A stretch of 64,000 nt of DNA from Amycolatopsis solani (GTDB lineage Bacteria > Actinomycetota > Actinomycetes > Mycobacteriales > Pseudonocardiaceae). Where the stretch lies: positions 186,001 through 250,000 of the forward strand of contig NZ_JAWQJT010000003.1 in the NCBI RefSeq assembly GCF_033441515.1, written 5' to 3'. The translations under genes and the position numbers were made by a program. Shown one piece after another: positions 1 to 13,900 of this stretch (position 1 is its first letter; each line of letters starts with the position of its first letter). Under the pieces are notes generated by a model that worked only from the letters and a program-made list of their open reading frames with translations, ran no database searches and was not told the origin of the DNA.

Positions 1-3000
1 CTCCAGGCGCGCGGCGATCTCCTCGTGCGCGCCGGGGTCGATCGCGGTGTCCCGCAACGCCTTCTCCAGCCGGGCCAGGTCGGCCAGGATCGCCTGCTCC
101 GGCTTCTCGTCCGGGGCGAGCAGTTCGGCCAGGTGCGTGGCGAGATCGCGCGGGGTCGGCTGGTCGAACGCCAGCGTCGCCGGCAGGGCCAGGCCGGTCA
201 CCGCGGTCAGGCGGCGGCGCAGTTCGACCGCGGTCAGCGAGTCGAAGCCCAGTTCCGTGAACGCCTGGTCCGGCCCGACGCTGTCCTGGTCGCCGTGTTC
301 CAGCACGACCGCGACGGCGTCGGCCACCACGTCCAGCAGCAGCTCGATCCGCTCGGCCGCGCCGAGCCCGGCCAGCCGGGGCGCGAGGTCCGGCACGGGC
401 GCCGCCGGGCGGACGGCGACCTGCCGGGGCGGGACGAGCGTGCGCAGCACCGGCGGGACGTCGTCGAGAGCGCGCAGCGCGGGCAGGTCGAGGTGCACCG
501 GCACCACGACGGGGTCCGTGCCGCCGCGGACGGCGTCGAACGCGGCCAGGCCGTCGTCGGCGGCGAGGAGCCCGACGCCCGCGCGGGCCAGCCGCCGGAT
601 CTCCGCCTCGGGCAGGGACGCCGTCATGCCGGTCTCGGCCGTCCACGGGCCCCACGCCAGCGACACGCCGGGCAGGCCGCGGCGCTGGCGGTGGACGGCG
701 AGCGCGTCGAGGACCGCGTTGGCCGCCGCGTAGTTCGCCTGCCCGGCGCCGCCGAACGTGCCGGCCAGGGAGGAGAACAGCACGAACCCGGCGAGGTCGC
801 GCCCGGCCGTCAGCTCGTGCAGGTGCCGGGCGCCGTCGGCTTTGGGCCGCAGCACCGTGTCGAACCGCTCCGGGGTGAGCGCGCCGACGACGCCGTCGTC
901 GAGGACGCCGGCCGCGTGCACGACGGCGGTGAGGTCGAGCCCGTCGAGCAGTCCGGCGACCGCCGCGCGGTCACCGACGTCGCACGCGCGCACGTCGGCC
1001 CGGGCGCCGAGGTCCGCGAGCTCGTCGAGGAGGCCGGGTTCGGCCTGGCCGGACCGGCTGGCCAGCACCAGGTGCCGGTGCCCGCCGGCGGCGAGGTGGC
1101 GGGCGACCAGCGCGCCGAGGCCGCCGGTGCCGCCGGTGATGAGCACCGCGCGGTCGCGGTCCCATGCGGTACCGGGCTCCCCCGGCGTCGCCCGGCCGAC
1201 ACGCGCGGCCGAGGCCACGCCGTCCACGATGGACAGTTCCGGTTCCCCGCTGCCGAGGAAGTTCTGCGGGGACCGGGATCCGTCGGAGTCGACGAGCACG
1301 AACCGGCCCGGGTTCTCCTGCTGCGCCGAGCGCACCAGGCCCCAGACGGCGGCCGCGGCGAAGTCCTCGCCGTCGAGCGCGCCGCGGGTCCGCAGCACCA
1401 GTTTCGCGCCGGAGAACCGGGGATCGCCCAGCCACGTCTGCACGAGCGCCAGCACGTCGGCCGTGACCGTGCGGATGTCCGCCCCCGCCGGGACCACCAC
1501 CTCGACGAACTCGGGCACCGCGGTCAGTCCGTCCAGCGCGTACCCGGAAACCGTGACGACGCCGGCGGGTGCGGGGGCGACCGGTGTCCAGTTCAGCCGG
1601 TAGAGGTGCGCGGCACGCAGCTGACCGGCCTCGCGCACGGTGAGTCCCTCGACCGACGCCACCGGTGCGCCGGACGCGTCGGCGATGGTCAGGCTGAGGG
1701 TGTCCGGGCCCGCCGGAGCCAGCCGGACGCGCAGGTCGGTCGCGCCGGGCCGGTGCACCGCCACCCCGCGCCAGGTGAACGGCAGCGCGGGCGGACCGTC
1801 GGGGTCGGCCACCAGCTTGCTGTGCAGGACGGCGTCGAGCAGCGCCGGGTGCAGGCCGAAGCCCTCGGCCTCCTCGATGCGGACTTCGGCGAACAGCTCG
1901 TCACCGCGCCGCCACACCGCTTTCAGGCCCTGGAACGCCGGGCCGTAGCCGAACCCGCGATCGGCCAGGCCCTCGTAGGCGCCGTCCAGCGGCACCGGGA
2001 TCGCGCCGGCGGGCGGCCACTCCCCCGCCTCGGCGTCCGGCGGCAAGACGTCCGGGGTGACGACACCGGTCGCGTGCCGGGTCCACTGGCCGTCCTCGCC
2101 GTGGGAGTGAATGTCCACCGGGCGGTGGCCGTTCGCTTCGGGCGCCCCGACCGAGACCTGCACGGTCACCCCGCCGGTGAGGACCAGCGGCGCGAGCAGG
2201 GTCAGGTCGTCCACGCGCGCGCAGCCCGCCTGGGCGCCGGCGTGCCGGGCCAGTTCGAGGAACGCCGTGCCGGGCACGAGGTTCGCGCCGAAGACGGTGT
2301 GGTCGGCCAGCCACGGCTGCGCGGACGCCGACAGGCGGCCCGTGCTGACGAGCGTGCCGGTCCCCGCCACCTCGACGGCCGCGCCGAGCACCGGGTGCCC
2401 GCCGCGCGCGTCGCCGGCCGGGCGGGACGGCGGCCAGAACCGCCGGTGCTCGAACGGGTACGCGGGCAGGTCGGCCCGCGGGCCTTCACCGGCTGCCCAG
2501 TCGACGTCGAGCCCGGAGACGTGCAGCCGGGCCAGTGCGCCGAGGAACGTCCGGTCTTCGGCGCGGTCGCGGCGGGCGACCGGCACGACGACCGCGTCCG
2601 GCACGTCGACCAGGCCGGCCAGCACCGCGTCCGGACCGACCTCGACGAACCGGGTCGCCCCGGCGAGCCGCTCCAGGGCGTCCGCGAACCGGACGGTGTC
2701 CCGCACGTGCCGCACCCAGTACGCGGGGTCGGTCACGTCACCCGAAGCGATCAGCGGGATCCGCGGCTCGGCGAACGTCAAGCCGGCCACGACCGCACCG
2801 AACTCGGCCAGCATCGGGTCCATCAGCAGGGAGTGGAACGCGTGCGAGACGCGCAGCCGCCGCTGCTTGCCGAACTTCCCGGCCACGGCGGTGACGGCCT
2901 CTTCGAGACCGGACAGCACCACCGACGTGGGCCCGTTGACGGCCGCGAGGTCGACGCCCTCGCCCAGCAGCGGGCGGACGTCCGCTTCGGACGCCTGGAC

Positions 3001-4922
3001 GGCGATCATCGCGCCGCCTTCGGGCAGTGCGCCCATGAGCCGGGCGCGGGCCGAGACGAGCACGCAGGCGTCGTCGAGGGTGAGCACGCCGGCGAGGTGC
3101 GCGGCCGCGATCTCCCCCACCGAATGCCCGGCGACGAAGTCCGGGCGCACACCTCGCGATTCGAGCAGCCGCGCCGCGGCGACCTCGAACGCGAACAACG
3201 CCGGCTGGGTGTACTCGGTGCGGTGCACGCGGTCGTCGTCCAAAGCGGACCGGACGGCCGGGTCGAGCCGGTCGAGGACTTCTTCGTACGCGGCGGCGAA
3301 CACCGGGAAGCGTGTGGCCAGCTCGCGCCCCATGCCCGGCCGCTGCGCGCCCTGCCCGGAGAACAGGAAGGCCGTCGGACCGGGGGTGGCCACGCCTTCG
3401 ACGACGTCCGGCGACGGCTCACCGGCGGCGAACGCGGCCAGCGCTTCGGCGGGCCGCTCGGAAACGACGACCGCGCGGTGCGCGAACCGGGAACGGCGGG
3501 TCAGAGCCCGGCCGACCTCACCCGCGGGCACGTCGTCCACAGTGGACGCCAGTCGGGTGGCGTGGGCCTGCAGCGCCGCGGCCGAACGCGCGGACAGCGG
3601 CCAGATCACCGGCCCCTCGGGCTCTTCGGCGGGTGCGGGCACTTCGGGGGCCTGCTCGATGATCACGTGCGCGTTGGTGCCGCTGATGCCGAACGACGAG
3701 ATTCCGGCCCGCCGTGGCCGGCCGGCCGCGGGCCACGCGCGCGGCTCGGTGACGACGTCGACCGCGCCCGCCGTCCAGTCCACATGGGACGACAGCGTGC
3801 CGGTGTGCAGGCTCGCCGGGACGACGCCGTGGCGCATCGCCTGGATCATCTTGATGATGCCCGCGACGCCGGCGGCGGCCTGGGTGTGCCCGATGTTCGA
3901 CTTGACCGAACCTAGCAGGAGCGGCGTCTCGCGGTCCTGCCCGTAGGTCGCCAGGAGCGCCTGCGCCTCGATCGGGTCACCCAGCGCGGTGCCGGTGCCG
4001 TGCGCCTCCACGACGTCGACGTCCGAAGTGGACAGTCCGGCGCCGGCGAGCGCGGCGCGGATGACCCGCTGCTGCGACGGGCCGTTGGGCGCGGTGAGGC
4101 CGTTCGAAGCGCCGTCCTGGTTCACCGCGGAACCCTTGACCACCGCGAGGATCCGGTGCCCGTTGCGGATCGCGTCCGACTGCCGTTCCAGCACCAGCAG
4201 GCCGACGCCCTCGGCCCAGCCGGTGCCGTCGGCGTCGTCGGAGAACGCCTTGCAGCGGCCGTCCGGCGAAAGCCCGCGCTGGCGGGCGAATTCGACGAAC
4301 GTCGCCGGGGTCGCCATCACGGTGACCCCGCCCGCCAGCGCCAGGGAGCACTCCCCCGAGCGCAGGGCTTGCGCGGCCCAGTGCAGCGCCACCAGCGACG
4401 ACGAGCACGCCGTGTCCACAGTGACGGCCGGGCCTTCCAGTCCGAGTGTGTAGGCGACGCGGCCGGACGCGATGCTCGGCGCGCTGCCGTTCCCCTGCTG
4501 GCCTTCGTAGTCGCTGCCGGCGAGCAGGCCGCCGTAGTCGCTGTACATCACGCCGGCGAACACGCCGGTCGCGGAGCCGCGCAGCGTCGCCGGGTCGATG
4601 CCCGCGTTTTCCAGTGCCTCCCACGACGTCTCGAGCAGCAGCCGCTGCTGGACGTCGGTCGCGACGGCCTCGCGCGGGCTCATGCCGAAGAACGCGGCGT
4701 CGAAGTCCGCGGCGCCGGACAGGAACCCGCCCGCGCGGGCGTAGGTCGTGCCGGGGTGGTCGGGGTCGGGGTCGTAGAGCGCGGACAGGTCCCAGCCGCG
4801 GTCGGCGGGGAACGGGCCGACGGCGTCGCGCCCGGCGGCGACCAGGTCCCAGAACTCGTCGGGCGACGCGGCGCCGCCCGGGTAGCGGCAGCCCATGCCG
4901 ACCACGACGATCGGGTCGTGGT
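1..4922 (-). other. Gene A module 5: KS-AT(malonyl)-DH-KR-ACP plus C-terminal docking helix
   Basis: The KS has DTACSSS near residue 7570. The AT has [12 protein letters not shown] near 8089, malonyl type. The DH has [10 protein letters not shown] near 8265 and [10 protein letters not shown] near 8425. The KR has TGGTGGLG near 8656, LDD and [10 protein letters not shown] near 8791. The ACP has LGFDSLTA near 8956. After the ACP the chain becomes acidic and helical ([13 protein letters not shown]), resembling a class 1a PKS C-terminal docking domain. The window edge cuts this helix, so its partner cannot be seen. Confidence 0.9.
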
Positions 4923-7900
4923 CACGGCCGCGGGCCGGGCGGGCTTCGATGACAGCCGTCTCGGCGCCGGTCAGCTCGGCCAGCAGGAACGCGGTGAGCG
5001 CCGCGCTGTTCGGGTGGTCGAACACGAGCGTCGTGGGCAGCCGCAGGCCGGTCGCGGTGGCGAGCCGGTTGCGCAGCTCGACGCCGGTGAGCGAGTCGAA
5101 GCCCAGCGCGGAGAACGCGCGGGACGGCTCGACGGCCGTGCGGTCGGCGTGCCCGAGCACGGCCGCGACCTGCGTGGTGACCACGTCGGCGACGACGTCG
5201 TGGCGCTCGGCCTCCGGCAGCCCGGCCAGGCGCTCGGCGAGCCCGCCGTCGACCCGGCGGGTGGTCGCGCGGACCAGGCCGCGCAGCGGGGCCGCGACCT
5301 CGCCGGACGCCGTCGCGGCCAGCCGGACCGGCACCAGCGCCGGGACTCCGGCACCGACGGCCGCGTCGAACAGCGCGAGGCCGTCTTCCGCGGTCAGGGC
5401 GGTGATCCCGGCCCGGGCCATCCGCGCGACCTCGGCGCCGCTCAGCTCGGCGGTCATGCCGCCGACCCCGGCCCACGGGCCCCAGGCGAGCGACACCGCG
5501 GGCAGCCCGCGGGCGGCGCGGTGCTCGGCGAGGGCGTCGAGGTAGGCGTTGGCGGCGGCGTAGTTCGCCTGTCCCGCACCGCCGATCGTGCCCGCGACCG
5601 ACGAGAACAGCACGAACCCGTCGAGGTCCGCGGTCAGCTCGTGCAGCAGCCAGGCGGCTTCGGCCTTGGGCCGCCACACGCGGTCGAGCTGCTCGCCGGT
5701 CATCGCCTCGACCGTGCCGTCTTCGAGGACGCCGGCCGCGTGCACGACGGCGGTCAGCCGGTGGCCGTCGAGGACCGCGGCGAGCGCGGCACGGTCGGTG
5801 ACGTCGCAGGCGGCGACGGTCACCTCGGCCCCGGCTTCGGTCAGCTCGGTGACGTCGGCCTCGCCGCCGCGGCTGAGCAGCAGGAGGCGGCGCATGCCGT
5901 GCGCGGTGACCAGGTGTTTCGCCAGCAGGCGGCCCAGGCCGCCGGTGCCGCCGGTGATGAGGACGGTCCCGTCGGGGTCCCAGCCCAGCGGCGCCGGCTC
6001 GGCGGGTGCTTTCGCGAGCCGCGGGACCTCGACGACGCCGTCGCGCACGCGGGCTTGCGGCTCGCCCGCGGCGAGTCCGGCGTCGGCCGGGTCGGCGCAG
6101 TCGACGAGCGCGAACCGGCCCGGGTGCTCGGCCTGCGCCGCCCGGACCAGGCCCCACACCGCGGCGGCGGCGAGGTCGGTGCCGTCGGTGGCGCCCGTGG
6201 TCCGGAAGACGAGTTCGGCGTCCCGGGGCTCGGCGAGCCAGTCCTGGACCAGTTCCAGGGCTCGCGTGGGACCGTCGGCCTCGACGACGACCCGCTCCCC
6301 CGGCTTACGGACCGGGGTGGCCGGGATCCAGCCGAGCCGGAACAACGCGTCCTGCGTCCGGGCGGCGGCCGCGGGCCGGAACGACACCTCGTCGACCTCG
6401 GCGACCAGCGCGCCTTCGGCGTCCACAAAGGACAGCGAGACGGCGTCGGTACCGGCCGGGGTGATGCGGACGCGCAGGAGTGCCACCCCCGTGGCGTACA
6501 GCCGGACACCGCGCCAGCCGAACGGCACGTGCGGCCGGTCGTGCCCGGCGGTGAGCGCGACGGCGTGCAGGGCCGCGTCGAGCAGCGCCGGGTGCACCCC
6601 GAACGCGCCGGCCGGTTCGTCGCCGAGACTCAGCTCGGCGAAGACGTCGTCGCCGTGGCGCCAGGCACGGCGCAGGCACTGGAACGCGGGGCCGTAGCCG
6701 AGGCCGAGCGCGGCGAGCCGGTCGTAGGCGTCGCCGACGTCCAGCGGCTCGGCGGTCGCCGGGAGCGTGGCGTCGCGTGGGGCGGTGCCGGGGTCCGGTT
6801 CGAGGACGCCGGTCGCGTGCCGGGTCCAAGCGCCGTCGTCGCCTTCCGCGCGGGAGTACACGCCGAAGTCGCGCAGGCCGTCGTCGTCCGGTTCGGCCAC
6901 GCGGACCTGCAGGTGCACCGCGGCTTCGGCTGGGAGGACGAGCGGCTCGACGACGGCCAGCTCACGCACGGCGCCCAGGGCCAGCGCCAGTTCGGTGAAG
7001 GCCGCGCCGGGCAGGACAGCCGAGCCCAGGACCGTGTGGTCGGCCAGCCACGGCTGCGCGGCGAGGGAAAGCCGGCCGGTGAGCAGGCGGCCGCCGCCGT
7101 CGGCGAGGTCGACCGCACTGCCGAGCAGCGGGTGCCCGGCCGCGCCGAGCCCGAGGCCCGCGGGGTCGCCGGCGCCGTGGCGGGCCGCGGGCCAGAACCG
7201 TTCGTGCTGGAAGGCGTACCCCGGCAGCGGGACCGCGCGGCCGTCGGCCAGCCCGGCCCACGCCACCGGCACGCCGGCCGCGAAGAGGCGGGCGAGCGCG
7301 GTGCGGAAGGTGCGGGGTTCGTCCCGGTCGCGGCGCAGCAGCGGCACGACCACGGCGTCGTCGCTCGCGGCGAGCCCGGCGAGGACGGCGTCCGGGCCGA
7401 CCTCGACGAACTTGTCCACGTGCCACGCCCGCAGCGCGCGCAGGGCGTCGGCGAAGCGGACCGTGTCCCGGACCTGCCGCACCCAGTACGCCGGATCGGT
7501 GACACTTCCGTTCGCCACCACGGGAATCGACGGCTCGTGGTAGGTCAGCCCGGCCGCGACTTCGCCGAACTCCGCGAGCATCGGGTCCATCGAGGACGAA
7601 TGGAAAGCGTGCGAAACCGCGAGCCGCTTGGCGTCACCGAAGTGGGCCGCGACCGCCGCGACGGCGTCCTCGGCGCCGGAAATCACCACCGAGCGCGGGC
7701 CGTTGACGGCGGCGAGACCGACCTCGCCGGTGAGCAGCGGCCGGACCTCGTCCTCGGTGGCCCGCAGGGCGACCATCGCCCCGCCGGGCGGCAGCGCCTG
7801 CATGAGCCGGCCGCGGGCGGTGACCAGCCGGGCCGCGTCGGCCAGGGAGAACACCCCGGCGACGTGCGCGGCCGCGAGCTCGCCGATCGAATGCCCGGCG

Positions 7901-10900
7901 ACGTAGTCCGGGCGGACACCCCGCGCGGTCAAGGTGTGGAACAGCGCGACTTCGACGGCGAACAGCGCCGCCTGGGCGTATTCGGTCCGTTCCAGCGCGG
8001 CGGCGTCGTCACCCCACATGACGGCGCGGACCGCCGGGTCGAGTTCGGCGAGCACGGTCTCGAGCGCGGTGGCGAAGACCGGGTCGGCGGCCAGCTCGCG
8101 GCCCATGCCGAGGCGCTGGGAACCCTGGCCGGAGAACAGGAACGCGGTCCGGCCGGGCGCGGGGCCGCCGGTGACGACGTCCGGGTGCTCGGTGCCCCCG
8201 GCGAGCGCGGTCAGGGCGTTTTCGCCGAAGACGACGGCTCGCTCGTCGAAGCGGGCGCGCCCGTGCGCCAGGGTCCACGCGACGTCACGAGCGTCGTGCT
8301 GTCCGATGTGGAGGCTGAGTCGTCGTGCCTGCGCGCGCAGGGCTTCCGGCGTCTTGGCGCTGACCAGCCACGGCACCTCGGGTGCCGCGGGCCGCTCGTG
8401 CGCCGGGCCCGGCGCGGGCTGTTCCAGGATGACGTGGGCGTTCGTGCCGCTGATGCCGAACGACGAGACGCCGGCCCGGCGGGGGCGGCCCCGGTCGGGC
8501 CAAGCCGTTCCGGCGGTGGCCAGCTCGACGGCGCCCGCCGTCCAGTCGACGTGGCCGGACGGTTCGGTGACGTGCAGCGTCCGCGGCACGACGCCGTGGC
8601 GCATCGCCTGCACCACCTTGATGATCCCGGCGACGCCGGAGGCCGCTTGCGTGTGCCCGAGGTTCGACTTCACCGACCCGAGCAGCAACGGGGTCTCGCG
8701 GTCCTGCCCGTAGGTCGCGAGCAGCGCCTGTGCCTCGATCGGGTCGCCGAGAGTGGTGCCGGTACCGTGCGCTTCGACGACGTCGACGTCCGAAGTGGAC
8801 AGTCCGGCGCCGGCGAGCGCGGCGCGGATGACGCGTTGCTGCGAAGGGCCGTTGGGTGCGGTGAGGCCGTTGGACGCGCCGTCCTGGTTGACCGCGGATC
8901 CCTTGACCACGGCGAGGATCTCGTGGCCGTGACGTTCGGCGTCCGACCGCCGTTCCAGGACCAGCATGCCGACGCCTTCGGACCAGCCGACACCGTCGGC
9001 GCTGCCGGAGAAGGGTTTGCAGCGGCCGTCGGGTGCGAGCCCGCGCTGGCGGGAGAACTCGACGAACGCGGCCGGCGTCGACATCACCGTCACGCCGCCG
9101 GCGAGGGCGAGGTCGCAGTCGCCGGAGCGCAGGGCCTGCGCGGCCCAGTGCAGCGCCACCAGCGACGACGAGCACGCCGTGTCCACGGTGACCGCCGGGC
9201 CTTCCAGACCGAGCACATAGGACACCCGGCCGGACGCGACACTGCCCGCGCTGCCGCTGGTCTTGTACCCCTCGGCGTCCTCGCCGCCGTCGAGCAGGCG
9301 GCTGTAGTCGCCGTACATCACGCCGGCGAACACCCCGGTGGCGCTGCCGCGCAGCGACGACGGGTCGACGCCCGCGCTTTCCACCGCGGCCCAGGACGTC
9401 TCGAGCAGCAGGCGCTGCTGGACGTCGGTCGCGACCGCTTCCCGCGGGCTCATGCCGAAGAACCCGGCGTCGAAGTCGGCGGCGTCGTGCAGGAACCCGC
9501 CGTGGCGCGTGTAGGACGTGCCGGGGTGGGCCGGGTCCGGGTCGTAGAGCGCGGTGAGGTCCCAGCCGCGGTCGGCCGGGAAGCCGGTGATGGCGTCGCG
9601 TTCTTCGGTGACCAGCCGCCAGAGGTCCTCGGGTGAGGAGACCCCGCCCGGGTAGCGGCAGGCCATGCCGACGATGACGATCGGGTCGCCGTCGACGGCC
9701 TTCGCGGTGGGTGCCGCTTCGGCCGGTGCGTCCCCGGCGAGGTGCTCGGCCAGTGCGCCGACGGTCGGGTAGTCGAAAACGAGCGTGGCGGGCAGCCGCA
9801 TCCCGGTGGCGGCGGTGAGCCGGTTGCGGAGTTCGACGGCGGTGAGCGAGTCGAAACCGAGTTCGGAGAACGACTTGGCGGGCGTGATCCGCCCGGTACC
9901 GCGGTGGCCGAGGACGTGCGCGACCTCGTTCGCGACGACGGCCTCCGCTTCGGCGCGCCCGCGCAGCCGCCGTTCGGCCTTGGCGACCGCGCGGCGCGCC
10001 GGACGTACCAAGCCGCGCAAGGGGTACGGGAGGTCGTCGCGGCGGCGCAGGACGGCCCGGTCCAGCCGGACGGGCAGCACCACGGCCTCGCCGGTGGCGA
10101 GGGCGGCGTCGAAGAGCGCGGTGCCCTGCTCGACGGTGAGCGGCGGGTAGCCGGCGCGCGCGAGCCGTTCGACGCCGGTGTCGCCGAGGTCGGCGGTCAT
10201 GCCGGACGTCGGTACCCACGGGCCCCAGGCGAGGCTCACGGTGTTCGGGCGGTGGCGGGCGAGTGCGTCGAGGAACGCGTTGGCGGCGGCGTAGTTGCCC
10301 TGGCCGGGGAGGCCGAGGGTGCCGGAGACGGAGGAGAAGAGGACGAGGGTGGTGCCGGCCGGGGTGAGTTCGTGCAGGTTCCAGGCGGCTTGGGCCTTGG
10401 GCCGGTGGACGGCCGCGAGCCGTTCCGGGGTGAGGTCGGCGAGGAGAGCGTCGTCGAGCACCCCGGCGGCGTGGACGACGGCGGTGAACTCGCGGCCTCG
10501 GAGGAGTTCCCGGAGTTCTTCCTGGTCGGCGACGTCGCAGGCCGCGAGGGTGACGTCGGCTCCGGCCTCGGCGAGGTCGCCGGCCAGTTCGGCCGCACCG
10601 GGGCTGTCGGCCCCGCGGCGGCTGACGAGCAGCAGGCGCCGAGTGCCCTGGCTGACGAGGTGCCGCGCGATGACGGCGCCGAGGCCGCCGGTACCGCCAG
10701 TGATGAGAACGGAGTCCCAGGAGCCCGCACTTTCACGTGAAAGTGCGGGGGTCAAGCGGGCGGCGAGGAGGGTGGTGCCGCGGAGGGCGAGCTGGGGTTC
10801 GCCGCTCGAGAGGGCGGCCAGGAGGAGTTCCGGCGGTGCGGACCCGTCGAAGTCGACCAAGCCGAAGCGGCCCGGGTGTTCCGACTGTGCCGCGCGGATC

Positions 10901-13900
10901 AGGCCCCAGACCGCGGCGGCCGGGAGGTCCGTTCCGTCCGTCGCGCCTCGGGTCAGGAAGACGAGCTTGCCCGTCTCGGACTCGGCGATCCAGCGCTGGG
11001 CCAGCTCCAATGCCCGGCAGGTCAGGTCGTGCGCCGAGGCCGGGACGTCCGCGTCGCCGGTCAGGCACGTCACCACCAGCGGCGCTCCGGTGAGGTTTTC
11101 GACGGCGGGCAGGGCGAGACCGAACGGGTCGTCACCCCAGCGGACCGCGGGGGCAGCCGTGGGGGTGGGCACCGGGGTCCAGTCCAGGGTGAACAGGGCG
11201 TCGGTGCGCTGGGCTGCCGGGCGGTGTTCGCGCAGGTCGAGGGCGTCGATCGTGGCGACGGGGGTGCCGTCGGGAGCCGTCAGCGAGAGGCCGTCCGCGC
11301 GGACGTGGACTCGCAGGGCCACCGCGCCCGACGCGTGCAGGGACACTCCCCGCCACGAGAACGGGAGCACTCGGGGTGGTGTGTCCGGGCGCAGCGTCAG
11401 GGCGTGCAGGGCCGCGTCGAGCAGGGCCGGGTGGAGGCCGAACTCCGCGGCCTCCGCGTGGAATTCGGTGTCCAGGGCCACTTCGGCGAAGACCTCGCTG
11501 CCCCGGCGCCACGCCGCGCGGAGGCCGCGGAAGCGGGGGCCGTAGTCGAAGCCGTCCGCCGCGAAGTCCGGGTAGAAGTCCTCCAGTGCGACCGGTTCCG
11601 CGTCCGCGGGCGGCCAGGCACCGGCCTCGGGTTCGGGCGCCGATGTGGCCGGGCTCAGCGTGCCGGTGGCGTGTTCGGTCCAGTCGTCCTCTTCGGACTG
11701 TCGTGAGTGGATGGCGACGGGCCGGGTGCCGTGCTCCCCCGGTTCCCCGACGCGCACCTGCACCCGCGCGGGCACCACCAGCGGGACGGCCATGGTCAGC
11801 TCGTCCAGCCGCGGGCAACCGCACTCGTCGCCGGCGCGGATCGCCAGTTCGGCCAGCGCCGTGCCCGGCAGGAGGGTCGCGCCCGCCACGACGTGCTCGG
11901 CCAGCCACGGCTGCGCGGCCACCGACAGCCGGCCGGTCAGCACGACCTCGTCCGAGCCGGCCAGCGCGACGACGTCGTCGAGCAGCGGGTGCGCCGCCGT
12001 CCCGGCCGCGCGGACCGGCCGCGGCGCGGGCCAGAACCGTTCGCGCTGGAACGGGTACGTGGGCAGCTCCACGAGCCGGCCGCCGGTCGGCCATGCGACG
12101 TCGACGCCCGCGACGAACAGCCGGGCCGCGGCCTCGACGAACCCGGCCTCTTCGCCGCGACCGCGCCGCATCAGCGGCACCGCGAGCCCGTCCGGGACCA
12201 GCGCGGACAGCACGCCGTCCGGACCGGCTTCGACGAACCGCGTCACTCCGGCCCCGGTCAGCGCGGTGACCGCGTCGGCGAACCGGACCGCTTCGCGGGC
12301 GTGGCGCACCCAGTAGTCCACTGTGGCCGGATCCGCAGCGGAGTCCACAGTGGATACGAACGGCAGCTTCGGCGGCGAGAACGTCAGTCCACTCAGGACC
12401 TCGGCGAACTCCGCGAGCATCGGCTCCATCAACGGCGAGTGGAACGCGTGCGACACCGTCAGCCGCCGCGTCTTCTCGAACCGCGCGGCCACGGCTTCGA
12501 CCGCCTCCGCCCTGCCGGACAGGACGATCGACCGCGGCCCGTTGACGGCGGCGATCGCGACGTCCGGACCGAGCAGCGGGCGGACGTCGGCCTCGGTCGC
12601 CACCACCGCGACCATCGCGCCGCCGTCCGGGAGCGCCTGCATCAGCGCGCCGCGGGCGGCGACCAGGCGGCACGCGTCGGCCAGGGAGAACACCCCGGCG
12701 GCGTGCGCGGCCGCGATCTCGCCGATCGAATGCCCGGCGACCAGATCGGGCGTGACCCCCCAGGACCCGGCCAGCCGCAGCAGCGCGAGGTGCAGGGCGA
12801 ACAACGCGGGCTGCGCGAACTCGGTGCGGTCCAGGCGATCCTGGTCGTCCCCGCGCACGACCGCCACGACGTCGGGACCGAACTCCGCGAGGACGGCGTC
12901 GTAAGCCTCCGCGAACACGGGGAAACGCCGCGCGAGTTCGCGGCCCATGCCGGCGCGCTGGCCGCCTTGGCCGCTGAACAGGAACGCGGTCTTCCCGGGC
13001 ATCGCGGCACCGGTGACGGCGGCCGGGTGGTCGAGCGTCAGCGCGGCGCGGGTGGTCGCCGGGTCGGTGGCGAGCACGACGGCCCGGTGCGCGAACCGCG
13101 CCCGGCCGGCCAGGGTGTGCCCGGCGTCGAGCGGCTCGTCGGCGAACGCGGCCAGGCCCGCCGCCTGGGCGCGCAACGCCGGCTCGGACTTGGCCGACAG
13201 CGGCCAGGGCACGACCGCGGGCGTGGGCACCGGAAGCGCGTCCGGGACGGCTGGGGGCTGTTCGAGGATGGCGTGGGCGTTCGTGCCGCTGATCCCGAAC
13301 GAGGAGACCGCCGCCCGGCGCGGCCGCCCGGTTTCGGGCCACTCGGCCGCGGCGCCGAGGAGGGCGACACCGCCGTCTTCCCAGTCGATGCGCGACGACG
13401 GCGTGTCCGCGTGCAGGGTCCGCGGCAGCACGCCGTGCCGCATCGCGAGGACCATCTTGATCACGCTCGCGACGCCGGCGGCGGCTTGCGTGTGCCCGAT
13501 GTTGGACTTCACCGAACCCAGCAGCAGCGGGGTTTCGCGATCCCGGCCGTAGGTCGCGATGAGCGCCTGCGCCTCGATCGGGTCGCCCAGCGGGGTGCCG
13601 GTGCCGTGCCCGTCCACCGCGTCGACGTCCGAAGTGGACAGTCCGGCGGCGGCCAGCGCGGCGCGGATGACGCGTTGCTGCGACGGTCCGTTGGGCGCGG
13701 TGAGGCCGTTGGACGCGCCGTCCTGGTTGAGCGCCGATCCCTTGACCACGGCGAGGATGCGGTGCCCGTTCCGCTCGGCGTCGGAAAGCCGTTCCAGCAG
13801 CAGCATTCCGGCGCCTTCGGCCCAGCCGGTGCCGTCCGCGCCGTCGCCGAAGGAGCGGCAGCGGCCGTCCGCGGACAGGCCGCGCTGCCGGGAGAACTCG

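Noticed and set aside
4000..9636. Other long plus-strand frames antisense to PKS genes (also 25-3915, 18700-25809, 29219-33973, 51341-55714, 58948-63966)
   Set aside because: Same compositional artefact; the opposite strand shows continuous, correctly ordered PKS domains.
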